The translations under genes and the position numbers were made by a program. Below the pieces are notes generated by a model that ran no database searches, had not been told where the DNA came from, and saw only the letters and a program-made list of their open reading frames with translations. A stretch of DNA of 37,462 nt from Ichthyophonus hoferi (taxonomy: Eukaryota; Opisthokonta; Ichthyosporea; Ichthyophonida; Ichthyophonidae). Positions 23,525 to 35,233 of the stretch are shown piece by piece (position 1 is the stretch's first letter; the number at the start of each line of letters is the position of its first letter). The stretch covers positions 66,604 to 104,065 of the forward strand of contig NAOQ01000092.1 in assembly GCA_002751075.1 (NCBI GenBank), read 5' to 3'.

Positions 23525-26500
23525 TTATTACGATTATTACTATCGTTGTTGTTATTAGTCTTTCTATTGGGTATCCTGTTGTTTTTAGCAATCAACAGTG
23601 TATTATCCAACTATACCTTATTATTAAACAGTATACATATGTGATTGATTGGGCCCATAAGCTATAAGATGACACCTATCTGCAAAAACAGCCAATCACG
23701 TAGTCTATTTCCCCCTATTTTCCTATTTCCCTTTGCCCACTTCCTTAACCTACCAATTACCACCCTCTCTGTCTACATGCTTTCCCTTTTGGCCAATTAA
23801 GACACATGTTTCTATCTCTCTTCTTTGCTCTCTACTAATAGGAATCGGAATCACACATAGCTGAAATGGGGGGAGCCAATAAGAATAAAGAACAGTTGAT
23901 GTGGACCTTGCAATCTATTAGTAGTGTAATGACGTCAGTAGCTGCCTCTACCAATACCTATGGGTCTGTGGATATCATGTTTGGAAGACCATTGTCTGCG
24001 AAGGTAGGTCAGGCAGGCCTTCATTAACTGCTAATTAAAATTATAATGGTTCTCCATCCATTTATGTTTGAGTATACGGCCCTATGGATAATAATTGGGT
24101 GGAGGTTAGGTTAGTAATGATGCTTCGTAATTGGTGGAGGGATGGTTAATTAATTTTAATCCAGGGATATAACATGTTACTATAAAGTGCTAGGGTATAC
24201 ATATTTTTAAATATCTAATAAGATAATTTTCTAAAATATTTAATACAATATAATATAATATAGTATAACATAATACAATATAATATAATACACTATAATA
24301 TAATATAATATAATATAATACTATACAATATAATATAATGCAGCATAATATAATATATCATGCTTGAAATAATACTAAATGCTATATATATATGGTAAGC
24401 CCTGACATAATGTACCTACCCATAGGATTATATCAGTGAACAGTTAGACAAACTAGTGGATGCCAAGTCAAAGGATAATGTCACTGCACCAATGATAGAA
24501 CAAGAGGAAGAGGAGGGCAAACAGTGAGTATAGTATATACTATACTATACTATACTATACACTATACCATACTGTACTATACTATATTATACACTATACT
24601 ATACTATACTGTACTATAATACACGCTATATATTATACTATAATATACTATACTATACACTATATACTATATTATTATATACTACACTATACCATACTAA
24701 ACATATTATCATTGGTTGTCCTATCTTTATCCATATTTTTAGATTGGTTGAAAGTAGAATGACTGGCCAATGGAAGTATCTGCATTACCAAGAGGAGCAT
24801 GATACAGGTAGGTTACATATTATATATAATATGCTATGCCCGGACTGGTTATACACTGAACTATAAAATTTTAAAACAAAACAGAGTTTATGATTGGTGA
24901 TATTAAAATTTTAATAAGGTTGGGGGAAGAACGGGTAGGTTGACTTTAGGACTCTACTCGAATATAGTATAATATATGTCATACTATATTATATATTATA
25001 TTATAAATTCTATTATTTATCTTTAATACCCCATGAAATCTATAATTTAAACACGTAATCAAGCGAATGATTGATTCCTTTTATACTTTAAATATCCAGT
25101 ATACTATATAGTCAGCTATGGCATGTTAGACCTTCAAGGTATGTGTATTATTATTATTATATATATAATATGGTTGATAGACTATAGTTTATAATTTATG
25201 TTTTATACTTACGGTTTATATTTTATATTTAATATTTACAATTTTTGATTTTATATTTTGCATTTTATATTTTACATTTTATATTTTATGTTTTTTAACC
25301 TGTATTTTTTTAATTTTATTCTCCTATTAATTCCTATTCACTGCATATATAGTCCTGTGTATTTGAATACATAGATCTATACCTATCCACTCATAATCAG
25401 GTATTACAAACACAGTAACTATAGCAATTATAGAAGCCAATAGTAAAACATAACACCTTTTATCCCTCCTATCAGCACCAATCAAATACGTAGCACATAC
25501 CCTTGGTTACCAGGTATTATATGAATGTAATGAGGTGGCGGTGGTACTTCCTGCCTCCCTATTGGCTACAGTATTGCTATCCCAGCATCAGAGGTAGAAT
25601 CTCATTGGCCCGATCCCCTCCTTCAAATGGTGTTTAGGTTTCAATTATTTGTCCATTTATACTTGTATATATATCATGCCTCTGTTTACCCACCTATATA
25701 TCTCTATGTCTATATATATTATATAATATTACATTATACCCTATTATATCATATTCTAGCATAGCATATCCTACTTAATCCTACCATATCTTATTCTATT
25801 CCTACGATTTATCTCTACTTACTGTGCATATCCAAATATATTCTCATATAAGTGCCTACCTTCAGGGGAATTTATAGGGAGGAGTTGATCGCTAAGGTGT
25901 TCTGGCTAAGTGATGAGATCAAGAATAGAGGGGGTAAGGTAGGTAGAGGATAGGATAGGACAGAGTAAGATAGGATAGAATAGGATATGGTATGATAGGA
26001 TAAGATAAGTTAAGATATGATAGGATATGATAGTAAAATAGTGTATTATATGATAGTGTATTATATTATATTATATCTTATCATATAATATTGAAACATA
26101 TCCTATTATACTATATTAGACTATACTATACTATATTATTAAATTGTGTTATATATATTATCTTATATCGTGTCATACTACATTATATCATATTATATCA
26201 TTTTATATTATATTATACGCTATAATAATATACCACATACATACCATAGTGTATCCTGCAAATTAACCCCCGCGGGGGTGGGGGCGGTGGTGGGGGGTGG
26301 GGTTCTATAGGTAGCCCCCCTCAGTGTATCTGTAATAGATGATACAGTCACCTTGGTGTTGAGCGGGATGGTAGGGCAGAATGAGCTGGTTAAGAGACAT
26401 AAGGTAGAGTGAATAGGGTGTATATTACGAGGGAGAGGGAGAGGGAGAGGAAGAGGGAGAGAGAGGGGGAGGGAGGGAGAGGGACAGAGGGACAGATAGG

Positions 26501-29500
26501 ATGGGAAAGTTGTGTATATAGGAGATAGATGAACCTGCATGATAATTAAATCTATATTGCATGGTTGTTCGACCAATGAGCCGCGTTTATAAATAGAAAT
26601 CACTAGTTAATTGCAAACGAATCAAAAAAAGGAAGAGCGATGCTATTTAATCATTTTTGATTATATGACATCATCTACTAAGTATAATTTAGTGTTTTGC
26701 TTTATTTTCATTGGGAAAAAAGTTTTGACTAGAAGTGATCCTAGCCAAATACCATTAACCATTAATCTGATATTATATTACATTATATTATATTATGTTC
26801 CTCCAATAACTATTAACCATTAATATCATGTTTATCGAATGGTAGGACCGATTGATGATCTCCCTGTACAACCCCCACGAACATATGGAACTAACTATGT
26901 ATAGGAACCAGCTCATACACCATTTTATACGGGAGGTAGGTAGGGGGAGAAAGAGAAAGAGAGAGGGATAAGGTGATAGGGAGAGGGTGAGGGAGGGTGA
27001 GGGAACGGGAAAGGTAGGGAGGATGGGGTATATTAGGAGATAATATGGTATTCCACCACTATATAGGAACCATATCTCTATTTAGTTCTAATAACCAAGG
27101 CTGGGCTGGTGGAAGGGAGGCTAGACAGCTTAAAAAGTCCGTGCAATTGGCAGATAGCTATGATTATTTTTTAATATAATACATTATAATATAATATATG
27201 CCTGCTGAAGGATAAACCAATCTATTTATTTACTGTGCGATCTTTCTATAACCCATAACATATTTCCATATCAGGCTATTTTATCATGCAGCCTATATTC
27301 CTTGGAGCAACAAAGTAAAATAGACCCCAATGAATCACCCCCTTCTGTTGAGGTCTTCGAATTACAGAGGTTAACTAGGTAAATCCCTCAATTTACAGTC
27401 AAAGCTGGTAGACCCCCTATATATTCATAGTTATAGATAGCTAAACATAGTAGGTAGAGATAAGGTAGAGGTAGATAAAGAAAGGTAGCTGGAGGTATCA
27501 CTAATTATCATACGTCTATTCACTCTATCACGCCTATCCTATATAATATACTGTACACTACACTATACACTATGTACTACACTATACACTATATACTGTA
27601 TTTTATATATTATAATATACTCGACTATATCGTATATTACCATATTTTCTATCATACATACCATCCTACATACGATCATATACACTATCTATAATATATA
27701 CTATACAATCTATATACATATATCTAGATATCTGACTCAGGTGCTGCAATTTGAATTTGTCTTTCGGCCTAGTGTTAAACTGGGAATTAATGAACACTTT
27801 GAGAGGACAATGAGCGATATGTTAGGGAGAGAGATAATCAGGTAGGTATAATATAATACATGGTATAGTAGGATAGCATGGTGAGTATAATGGAGTAGAG
27901 TATAGTATAGTATAGTATTGTATTGTAGGGTGTAGTAGAGATGGTAGAGTGTAGTATAGTACGGTATAGTACGGTATACTATGGTGGGTATACTATAGTA
28001 TGTTAGGGTAGAGCAGGATAGAGTTTAGTTGGCATTATTAATATTACTATTAATATTACTATTATTATTAAGATTATTACTATTAATATTACCGTTCATA
28101 TTCCTGTTCCCATTACTAATACTATTACTAATACTAGTACTAATACTATTATGCTTATTATTATTATTATTATTACTGGGATATATATTTTTTATATGTA
28201 CTACATTCAACAATCTAGTATAACTACTGCCTCAGTATATTGCAATCAAATAGTGTTGCTATACCCAATTCATTCATCGATTAGTGTACTACAGGCTGAT
28301 TATTAACCAGTGATAACCCACCCAATGTGTTTTGTGTTTTATCTTTGTAATAAGAATTTAAATCAATAATATGCAAGTAGCTTTCAATTGGTTATACAAG
28401 CAATTGCACCCTGATCAACTCTACGTGACCCCTGTCCTATCAGATATACAGATAGCACTAGATCTACTGTGTGTGTCAATGATACATTGGTGGATGGCGA
28501 ACAAAGAGGCACACTGACCTATCTATTTCTCTGTTCATTGGTAGGGATAATTTCATATTAACTGTTCATTAAAATTTATTATAGTGATTGGCTAGGCATT
28601 ATATGACAGCCAATAAGATTAACTGTACATCTGCTTCCCCTGTAATATTAATATTTACTTTTCGCTACTTTCGATTGAGTACTCTACCTTAATTGGGTAT
28701 ACCTGTTGTGACGTCATAGATCGATTACTATATTTGATGTTTAATATCCGATTAATTGCTTTATGATATTATTTTATTTTCTTATATTTTAATTGATTTG
28801 ATTTGATTTTATAGTATATTATATTATATTATATTGTATTCTACTATACTATCCTATACTCTATATCATATTATACTATCCTTTACTATACTATACTATA
28901 CTATAATTTACTATACTATACTATACTATACTATATTATATTATATTATACCACTCGCTTATACCATATCATAATAGCACGTACCCTAAAGCTATATATA
29001 GCTAATATATGCATTAATCATACTCTGCCCTACCCAGTGTTGGCCATTTATTGACAGCTACTTTATAGGCTGTCTTGGCCTATTCACCCTCCTTCCCAAT
29101 AAGGCTATTCAGGTGACATTCTATTGGTGTATTTTCTCTCGCATTACTTTATTTAGTTATTCCAGTTTTCCTATCATTGGCTCTTACCAATCATTCACTC
29201 TTCCCATATTTATGTATGTGATATACCTTGTGGATAGTATATGGTATATCTTATATATTATCTATATATATACTAGGCATTGGATATTACCTAATATAGG
29301 TACCCGATATATAAACCTACCAATAGGGGTTAACTGGATCCATAACAAAAGACCAATACACTGTAATATATAGTAACAGACAAATAGCTATTATATATCT
29401 TACATACTTATTTTATTGCTAACTCCTTATTGGTTAGGACGATGTTCTCTTACGAAAGATGCAAGATTTGGGAGAGACACTTTACTTCTCAGGGATTATT

Positions 29501-30876
29501 GGTCAGTGGTTGATTTTAAAATTTCATATTTTTAATATTGTAGGACGTTAGTATTATTAGTATTTTATATTAATATTTTTTAAATGTTAATATTGTAATA
29601 CCTTAAAATTATTGGTATTTTATATTTTAATATTTGAAATTTGCTTATATTACACAATATAAAATCTATTCATATACATGCATACCAGTATACTTTTATA
29701 TGTCATATATTTCATGCATTATTATAAACATGGTGTCACCAATTGAACTGAATTGAATTGACGACTAGATGGTTGTGCAGTCTGGGCGCAAAACGTACCA
29801 TGGTTTTATTGAGCAGTCGGTCATTGGATTTGAATCACATACATATATATATATATATATTTCTATAGGATTTTTATAGAAAATGGTGTAACTATTCCAC
29901 AAGATAATATAGCTCGTATTATATCACCATATATAACCACAACACATACATATATAGGTCATATAACTAATTGCCAATCACTATTGATTACTAAATACAC
30001 ATCTTTTAAGGTATAGGGTAAGGCTATTAATAGTAAGGGGGTGTGGGGCATTTGTTTTTACATTTTATTTTATATTATTTTATATTATAGTATATTGTAT
30101 TGTATTTATTACATTATCTCATATTGTATTATATTACATTATATTATAGTATATTATATTATACTAAATTATATTGTACTATATTAGACTATATTATATT
30201 ATATCATATACCTATGTATTGCATAGTTCCGTGTGTATGTTTTTATATATATATGCCTTTTCCCAATATATACTCCATATGTTTAGATAAACGTATACAG
30301 ACTAATAAGCACTATAATGATAATATACCAATAAAAAACTTCTTTAAAAGTTACAAATATGTAGAACCCATTATTAGCTTGTATCTTTCACGTCATACTA
30401 TAATAAATTTTAACTATTTAACCTGATTGTTTTATATTTATAGATTTGTATGAGGCCATAGCCAAGACTACATTGGAGAATACGCTAAGTCTGTTTATTA
30501 AGGTATATAGTATATAGTATATAATGTTAGTGTTATTACTATTACTATTACGTTGGCTATTATTATTCTTACTATTAGTATTTTTATGATTACTTATTAT
30601 TATTATTAAGACTACTAATCCTATTAGTATCACGATTATTACTAGTATTGACTATTAATTACTAACATATCGTCCCTCCCTATCCTTTCCCTCCTTCTCT
30701 CTTCCTCTCACCTCTAGTGGCGAGTGTTAGTGCTTCTTAAACTAGAAGGCGACGTCAGAGGTAGGAAAGTGGTACAGCTACATCCTGATTACCAGTCCTC
30801 ATCTTCCATAGAGGCCTTGGTGTTTGATATTGCTGCCTTTAGGAAGAAGTCAAGGGTGGGGGTCACGTCAATATGA
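19695..30876 (+). CDS. GPAM: Glycerol-3-phosphate acyltransferase, mitochondrial GPAT1 type, 22 exons
   Basis: Acylates sn-glycerol-3-phosphate at position 1, the first step of glycerolipid synthesis; family members sit in the mitochondrial outer membrane. Exons with agreeing phases: 19695-19813, 20245-20307, 20589-20666, 21312-21405, 22046-22275, 22460-22549, 22854-23014, 23842-24003, 24426-24523, 24743-24807, 25100-25138, 25476-25593, 25866-25938, 26311-26403, 26846-26935, 27275-27378, 27728-27841, 28444-28540, 29038-29112, 29438-29501, 30444-30502, 30718-30876; about 748 residues against 828 in human GPAM. Catalytic blocks appear in order: I, PTHKSHVDYL (His153, Asp158 of the HX4D motif); II, GALFIRRSF; III, VFIEGGRSRSGK; IV, FPIALSFDRI. 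SGDNLNMP matches SGNNLNIP of GPAM, whereas EGGRSRSGK is closer to bacterial PlsB. The C-terminal half matches GPAM in pattern (AILSCSLYSL, FIDSYFIGCLGLF). The ATG follows an in-frame TAA. In exon 6 I could not reconcile the frame near 22,490-22,505, so a small assembly indel or misreading is possible there. An upstream non-coding exon may be missed. Confidence 0.88.
19840..20156. repeat. TATAC-family higher-order array, GPAT intron 1
   Basis: Built of ttatacatactatata-like steps. A larger block containing catgttgtatgttatacatg recurs at about 19880, 19957 and 20075, so the array has a higher-order period of roughly 75-120 bases. Confidence 0.75.
20340..20570. repeat. ATATACTATATACT array, GPAT intron 2
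   Basis: Short perfect runs of tatactatatac interrupted by acataatatgtgctatatac, which occurs at least twice. Lies between exons 2 and 3. Confidence 0.7.
20780..20945. repeat. TCATACTATATTATACTA array, GPAT intron 3
   Basis: Period-10-like steps (atactatatt, atactgtatc) in tandem, poor in G on the plus strand. The open frame through it is an artefact. Confidence 0.7.
22590..22765. repeat. AATATAATACA array, GPAT intron 6
   Basis: Tandem variants of caatataatacagtataaca between exons 6 and 7. The overlapping minus-strand open frames rich in Tyr/Leu/Ile are artefacts. Confidence 0.7.
23080..23530. repeat. (ATT)n microsatellite enclosing an assembly gap, GPAT intron 7
   Basis: Runs of att/tta from about 23080 to 23167 and from 23486 to about 23530 flank 318 undetermined bases. 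The gap lies wholly within an intron: exon 7 ends in phase 0 at 23014 and exon 8 resumes in phase 0 at 23842, and family alignment shows no missing segment. Confidence 0.9.
23168..23485. other. Assembly gap (N run)
   Basis: All bases are N. The flanks are trinucleotide repeats, so the true length may differ from 318. Confidence 0.99.
24235..24690. repeat. Simple AT arrays in GPAT introns 8 and 9
   Basis: About 24235-24365 is an aatataatata/aatacaatataa array. About 24528-24690 is a (tatac)n pentamer array, starting directly after the exon 9 donor, with almost no G. Exon 9 (24426-24523) lies between them and is not repetitive. Confidence 0.75.
26030..26225. repeat. ATATTATATCATATTATA array, GPAT intron 13
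   Basis: AT-rich steps such as ttatatcatattatatca run up to the G-rich tract before exon 14. Confidence 0.65.
26264..26304 (+). promoter_or_regulatory. G-quadruplex-type tract before the exon 14 acceptor
   Basis: A run with at least four blocks of four or more G on the sense strand ends six bases before the TTCTATAG acceptor of exon 14 at 26311. It takes the place of the pyrimidine tract normally expected at a 3' splice site. The exon itself is secure, because VAPLSVSVIDDTVTLVLSG continues in phase from exon 13 and matches the family region. Confidence 0.5.
26428..26500 (+). repeat. GGGAGA purine tract, GPAT intron 14
   Basis: Nearly pure purine run of gagggagaggga-like units on the transcribed-sense strand. 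A second purine-rich stretch follows exon 15 at about 26936-27030. Confidence 0.7.
27540..28025. repeat. Oppositely biased TATAC and GTATA arrays around GPAT exon 17
   Basis: About 27540-27720 is an actatacacta array lacking G. After exon 17 (27728-27841), about 27870-28025 is a gtatagtatagta array lacking C. The strand bias switches across one exon. Confidence 0.7.
28812..28955. repeat. (TATAC)n array, GPAT intron 18
   Basis: Pentamer runs ctatactatactatactata with ttatattatat flanks, essentially without G on the plus strand. Confidence 0.75.
30055..30210. repeat. TTATATTATA array, GPAT intron 20
   Basis: Tandem attatattatagtatattgta-like sequence between exons 20 and 21; the open frame through it is an artefact. 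Confidence 0.65.
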
Positions 30877-32188
30877 CGCTATATCTACTCATATATATAT
30901 ATATATCTTTCTTTATTTTTCCGCACCACATCCTACTCTATCATATAATACCCTATTATATCCTCTAATATCCTACTCCAATCTCTCCCTTGTGTACCTC
31001 CTCCTCTGTAATTTTATGCTCTTATAGGTCATCTATTCACCTTCTACATATGAATGAATACACTTGGATACACATACTTGCACATATACACATACTTACA
31101 CATATGCATGCACATACATATACATATACATACAAACATATACATATATATATATATATCTGTACAGTTATACAGATCTCGTCGTTTCCGCTGCCTCCAT
31201 CAACATGAAGTGTGGGATGCAATTAACACGGTAAAAATAATTCATAATAATTCTATAAAGCCTACTCTACCTGTGATCAAGAAAACAGTCATATAAGGCT
31301 AAGATATCGTATAGGATATATAATATTATACTACATTACAATGCATAGTAATACTCTAAAAACTACTCGACCTGTGATCCAGAACCTGGTTTTATAGTAA
31401 CATAGTATGGTACTATAGAATATAGGATATAAGATAATGTATAGATCTCACCATCTCACCATTAAAGCATGCATGCCAATTAGGTTTCTGAATAGGTTTA
31501 ACCTAAATAATCCAATCAACTAATCACTATATAATTTAATTCTCTATTTAACCAATGGATACTTCCATTATTTGGTATTAGTATACATAATAAAGGAGGT
31601 GTTGATTTCAGGATGTATAGTAATTATCTCACCCATGTTCAGGGTATCAACTATTCCAAGCAGATAATTTAGGATTAAAACTATGTAGCCTCTATTCATT
31701 ATCACTACAGAATCAAGAGTCCCCAAACTGTTTCAGACAGCATTTTTATACTTCTTAAATATAACATTTTTTATATCGAATACCTCAGAACACAGCATTA
31801 ATTTTTTAGATAAGTATTACTATATATTAGTTGTTCAAACCTTGCATATATTTGAACACTTAATATAGTTAATGGTTGTACGATATTATCATATTATAAC
31901 AATAAATAACATATATTATAAGATAAATATAGTAAATATTATGTTAATACTAAACTTCATTGATGGTACATGCATCAGTGCAATATAAACTAAAAATATT
32001 GAAAGGTATATAGTTAATAATCTGTTGACTGATTGTTGATTGATGGCAATCGGCAAACGTAGAGAATAACAAAATCGCGACGTTTCGATCAGAAATAACG
32101 GTCTCAACATAAAGCTCTAATTGATTCAAAAAATGATAAATTACTAATTGATACCTCTATAGTATCTGATTGGTGGTGCATTTTTAGC
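30877..32188. other. Region downstream of the acyltransferase gene
   Basis: 3' flank of the GPAT gene with a (CA/TA)-rich stretch at about 31070-31160 (acacatacttacacatatgc-like). AATAAA occurs at 31589-31594 but is far from the stop. At 32071-32110 a higher-complexity stretch reads, on the minus strand, ccgttatttctgatcgaaac followed by gtcgcg; this wording is reminiscent of retroelement 3' ends in invertebrates. No host gene seen. Confidence 0.4.
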
Positions 32189-32461
32189 GTGGGGTTATTT
32201 CTGAATGGATATGTTGCTTGGATTGGTCATGTCAAACAACATGGTGCTGGACAAGAAAAAGAAAGACTGTGGAACCTGCAATATGTCCCAAGGTCAAAAC
32301 AATCCCATATTCAGAGAACTGACCGAGCACTACGAAGAGTACAATCGGATTTAGCTGGACTCTTGTGCAGGTCCAGCCTTGGTATCCAATATGTGGTAAT
32401 CTTTATGGATGAGTCATTATGTCAAAGTGTGCTTACTCTAATAGAAATCATATATGTTTGA
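32189..32461 (+). pseudogene. Copia integrase-region fossil
   Basis: The translation contains HIQRTDRALRRVQSDLAGLL and SSLGIQYVVIFMDES. These match the start of the Ty1/copia integrase core (H-x-R then L-x-x-V-H-S-D-L-x-G, then a G-x-x-Y-x-x-x-F-x-D strand). It is a short solitary remnant with no LTRs recognised nearby. Fossil; broken. Confidence 0.65.
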
Positions 32462-34289
32462 GGCCTACAAAAGATACCAGACCTATGCTACTACCACCAT
32501 GAGCGATAAGATAAGCTCATGTTCACTCTGTTAACTTGACAATGAATCTAGCCGAGTACTTGACTGCTTGAAACAATTCGGCATCCACAACCTCATATTT
32601 CGGAGCAGAATGGGCTCAGTGCAAGAATGAACCAGACGTTGTTCAGAATGATAAGGATCTTATTGGTTAGGTTATTAAAATGATTAAAATTCAAGCGGCA
32701 ATCACATATTGTTGTAATCTGGTTGTACCAATTTGGCTTGAGTCAGTCATGTGAGCCAGAATCTTACTATTGGTCAAAAGTCACCTCCGTTTAGTATTGT
32801 TGTTAACAGTGATTGGCTGATATTATCAATGAATTCACATAGCTCATTTCGGCGATGTACGGTTATTATCTATACATTTAGTTATCTCGATTGTGTATTT
32901 TTTCGTATTTTCTCGTATTATATATATATGTAAACTATAGTAATCCGTGGTAGTTCTATCGACTTTCCCACAGGATTCTAGGGCCCCAATGGAGTGTTGT
33001 TTAGAAGTGTCTTTTTCTGGGCTAGTAATAAAGGCAGCTCTTAGCTCTAGTCCGCTTTCAATAAAAAGCTGAGGCAGGTGTGCTATAAGAGACGGCGTGT
33101 GATGTTTTAGTTTTAAACCTAGTCTTACCATGGGTATAGTACCCATACATTTACTTTTCCACATTGAGGCTATAGCTATTAGATATATGCCGTTGTTTTT
33201 CATGGTATCCTGGGTAAGCAGTTTTTGTAAGTTAACTATTAAATGACATGATAATTGGTATAATATACTAGATATTATAATTGTAGTGATTGTGTTAGTT
33301 TCTACATTATGAAGGGCATACTAACAGGTATTCTTTTGTAAATCCAGTACAATCTTAATTGATATAGCATTCCAATAAAAAATAATTTATAGTAGGCTGT
33401 GTAGTGTAATAATTGTACTATTCTTAGAGTTTAAATGCATAATATGCTAAAATAATACAAAAAGGTTTAAAATAATGAAGTTGTGCTAGTTTAAAGTAAT
33501 ATGTAACGAACAGGCCGTTCAATATATGATTACTGTCTCGATTGGACTTGATAATTGATGTAAACATCAAATCAACCTGAGTAGCAATTCAATTCATAGA
33601 TAAACAGAATTAATCTTTATATGGGTACACAAATACAATAACAATAGCTGCTGCCAACTATTATCAAGCTCTGTATGCATCGTGAAACACCAGAGACAAC
33701 GAAAATCATGCTAAAATTCAATATTAATTTTTAAATATGTACAACATATTTCACTAGGTATTGTTATAACTTATGTATGTAACATCACAATACGCCACCA
33801 GGGACAGTAAAGGTCATGTTACATCTCATTATTTATTTTTGTATATGTACAACATATCTCACTGGGTATCTTTAACTTGCCTATGTAAACTTTCATATGT
33901 TCACGTAATATTCGCTGTATAGTATTAATTTCTGGTTTAATTTCCATATTTAAAACTATCTCATAGCCACGAGCACACCAGGTGCCTGGTTTATATTTGT
34001 CGACCCATCTAATTTTTTTCTATATATTTGTTTGTTTTTCAATAGACAATTGCCAACAGATAAAACTATCTTGTAAAGTTCACAATTTGAAATTAAATCG
34101 AATAACCGTGTCGCAGTTGCATAGCACGGCAACAATAGTGTTATCCAGATTAACAGGAACAGGTATTAAGTTGCAGCTATTAGGAATTACTGCAGTGGTA
34201 AACACATTCTTTAAACAGCTCCTGAATAATTTGCTGAAAGCAAATAGCAATAAAAAATCCACACAATTTAAAGTGTCCTCCTATTATCC
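32462..34289. other. Spacer between the copia remnant and the cyclin gene
   Basis: Holds copy C of the dispersed repeat (32990-33150). A loose direct repeat is also present: acaacatatttcac(t)aggta near 33740 and acaacatatctcactgggta near 33850 recur about 100 bases apart within longer similar stretches. An open plus-strand frame at 33982-34293 is of ordinary composition and matches nothing I know. Confidence 0.4.
32990..33150 (-). repeat. Dispersed coding-like repeat, copy C
   Basis: The best-kept copy. On the minus strand an open frame reads RLGLKLKHHTPSLIAHLPQL and, farther on, GLELRAAFITSPEKDTSKQH. The second stretch matches ELRATSIGDPEKDTSK of copy A at 4046-4170. About three quarters of bases agree by eye over the aligned part. 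Identity unknown. Confidence 0.5.
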
Positions 34290-35233
34290 CTAAAACTGCA
34301 CAACAACAGGACGAACCCTAGCCTCTGCAATTACAAACTGTGTATCAGCCATGCATAGCCGGAAAGATTGGGACTCCTGATTGCAACTCAGTGCGGACTG
34401 AAGTTGATTTAAGACTTTTCTCATGGCCTTTTCGGCCTGTGCGCGTGACAGACGTGCTCTAACAGCAAAGAGAAGTGAGCAGAGGGCTTGAAGAGATGGG
34501 GGATAACGTAAAAAATCGTAAAGACACACTTGCTCCAGAAAGGAAGCAGCGGTCTGATAAATTTCCATATGCTTCTTGACAGGCAAGAGGTTCATAGTAG
34601 CTGCCACCTCCATGTAGTGAACCAAGAAATTAAGCGGGGTAACGCTTGAAAATTCCCAGTTCAGCTTGCAGCATACAATTCTCTCCATTCTCAATAAATC
34701 GCTGGCACTGTGTATAAAAATAAAATAAGCATTATATTAAACAAAAAATATTATTCCTCTCTACTTCTCATATTTAACATGTTCCAACGTTTTTAAGAGA
34801 GGGTATGAAATCAATAAATATAAGACAATACTAAAAGAAGATGGAAAATAACAAACCTGAATGTGTGCTTTCCAGCACGGACTAGCTCACGAAGGGTGGG
34901 CTGCTGATCGGTCTCCTCCTGTACCTTGCTGGCAAGAAGAAAGCAAGATGCCATAAGAAGCTGCAAATGCTCATTCTTAACGCGCATGGCAGAAAGAAAG
35001 CGATCGAGGTAGTTAACCGCCAAGAAAAAGGTCTGCTGGGAGAACCCAAGGTGTGTATTTAAAACTAAAACCCAGCTCACAGCTGCGTCTCGTTCTAGGT
35101 CATCAACCCCACCTTCTCGCTGTGTTTTATGAACGTACTTGGGCTCCGGGGCATGACGAGACTCGATTTCAAGAGAATATGCCAAGCAGTCCATGGAGCA
35201 AGCAGCCTCCTTTCCATGTTTACAGTTGGCCAT
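34290..35233 (-). CDS. Cyclin of the G/I type
   Basis: Two minus-strand exons, 35233-34857 and 34707-34290, join in phase 2 (AG|T = Ser) to give a complete 264-residue protein. The N-terminal cyclin box (~45-150) reads AAVSWVLVLNTHLGFS, LAVNYLDRFLSAMRV, LQLLMASCFLLASKVQEE, then SASDLLRMERIVCCKLNWEF and TPLNFLVHYMEV. The lysine and glutamate that contact the CDK in canonical cyclins are present (Lys103 in ASK, Glu134 in RME). LRMERI..KLNW....TPL.FL is closest in wording to vertebrate cyclin I, and the length and lack of an LxCxE motif argue against cyclin D. No destruction box or PEST tail is evident. Expected role: CDK or CDK5/PP2A-linked regulation of cell cycle or stress response, by family. 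The subfamily is uncertain because LAVNYLDRFLS and LQLL also suit cyclin D. Confidence 0.88.

Noticed and set aside
23038-23667. Long open frames rich in Tyr, Leu or Ile on both strands
   Set aside because: Artefacts of the (ATT)n microsatellite and the N run; the real coding part ends at the exon 7 donor at 23014.
26237-26370. Longer version of GPAT exon 14 including a poly-glycine stretch from the G-rich tract
   Set aside because: That frame runs into a stop before the conserved segment; the acceptor at 26310/26311 keeps phase with exons 13 and 15.
28025-28223. Asn/Ser- or Leu/Ile-repeat open frames on both strands
   Set aside because: Trinucleotide-like repeat in GPAT intron 17.
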